The notes beneath the pieces were generated by a model. That model made no database searches, had not been told where the DNA came from, and was given only the letters and a program-made list of their open reading frames with translations. The position numbers and the translations under genes were made by a program. Positions 63,773 through 64,000 of a stretch of DNA of 64,000 nucleotides are shown here, one piece after another. This DNA is from Sphingobacteriales bacterium. GTDB taxonomy: Bacteria > Bacteroidota > Bacteroidia > Chitinophagales > JADIYW01. Positions within the stretch are counted from its first letter, which is position 1. Each line of letters begins with the position of its first letter. The stretch lies in NCBI GenBank assembly GCA_016699615.1, contig CP064984.1, forward strand, positions 1,426,001 to 1,490,000. Direction: 5' to 3'.

Positions 63773-64000
63773 TTATTTAGCAAAAGTATTTATAGTTGTT
63801 TCATTGTAGAAATCATATTTATTATTTCCTATGTAAGTGTATATATAATCTCCAACATACTCTGAATTAGTATATGTAAACTGACTTAAATTAACTCCGT
63901 TACCTCTAACAATATGGTCAAGTGAAACATATATAACATTTCCTATTACATTATATTTATAAACAACTTCAGTAGGTGTATTACTAAATGTCATTATGCC
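63773..64000 (-). CDS. Hypothetical protein, probably cut by window edge
   Basis: At least 73 residues from an ATG at 63994; the frame is open to the last base, so the start may lie outside. Tyr/Asn-rich with beta-strand pattern (VIGNVIYVSLDHIVRG, EYVGDYIYTYIGNNKYDF). No family recognised. It lies nine bases upstream of the zinc-ribbon gene on the same strand. Confidence 0.5.
   Translation of the reverse strand, partial: GIMTFSNTPTEVVYKYNVIGNVIYVSLDHIVRGNGVNLSQFTYTNSEYVGDYIYTYIGNNKYDFYNETTINTFAK

Overview
The window comes from a low-GC member of the Bacteroidota. The evidence is the recurring TAnnTTTG promoter box, a type IX secretion sorting domain, many short lipoproteins with a Cys lipobox, and families typical of the phylum (DUF3109, DUF4407, type II glutamine synthetase, a DUF47/PiT pair). 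A rank below phylum cannot be read reliably; a Chitinophagia/Saprospiria-like organism is a guess. Most of the window is chromosomal housekeeping sequence with no tRNA, rRNA or CRISPR array seen.

Layout. 1-4.9 kb: a TPR-like protein cut by the window edge, pyrD, hisS, a sirtuin and a lipoprotein. 4.9-13.8 kb: an accessory block. It starts with an AlbA_2/ATPase gene bracketed by a 29-bp imperfect direct repeat. A run of minus-strand single-gene units follows (RES-domain protein, SIR2-like protein, Sel1-repeat protein), separated by integron attC-like structured repeats and by three IS1182-like elements (one 3' remnant, two full-length copies). Each insertion lies at the same place beside an attC-like core, in the same orientation. 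No integrase is present, so the block resembles a cluster of attC sites lacking an integrase.

14-28 kb: a small T9SS-sorted protein, nrnA, an outer-membrane two-gene unit, and a minus-strand run that may be one operon (NarL-type regulator, di-heme peroxidase, SpoIIE phosphatase, PagL-like deacylase, Nudix, cytidine deaminase). Next come acpP-fabF-rnc and a PhoR/PhoB-like two-component pair. 28-35 kb: rfbA, galE, a PLP trans-sulfuration enzyme, and a phosphate porin-DUF47-PiT operon. galE, the porin and PiT are each split by one small indel. 35-40 kb: a decayed RCC1-repeat lipoprotein, a GH5 glycosidase lipoprotein and four lipoproteins of unknown role. 40-60.8 kb: nadC, slyD, tsaE-ald-dioxygenase, a fatty acid hydroxylase, DUF4407, miaB, an MntA/HepT toxin-antitoxin pair, an RsmI paralogue, DUF3109, c-type cytochrome and hydrolase genes, glnA and mfd. 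60.8-64 kb: a second accessory patch with a decayed gene, an IS1595-family transposase with a downstream partner ORF, and small or broken genes.

Single-base homopolymer differences split the porin, PiT, the lipoprotein at 54.0-54.8 kb and two or three small genes. This pattern fits sequencing indels at least as well as real decay, so the broken genes should be checked against reads before any biology is built on them. The most interesting part is the 4.9-13.8 kb block: attC-like units carrying two NAD-related proteins (RES and SIR2), with IS1182-like elements aimed at the recombination sites.
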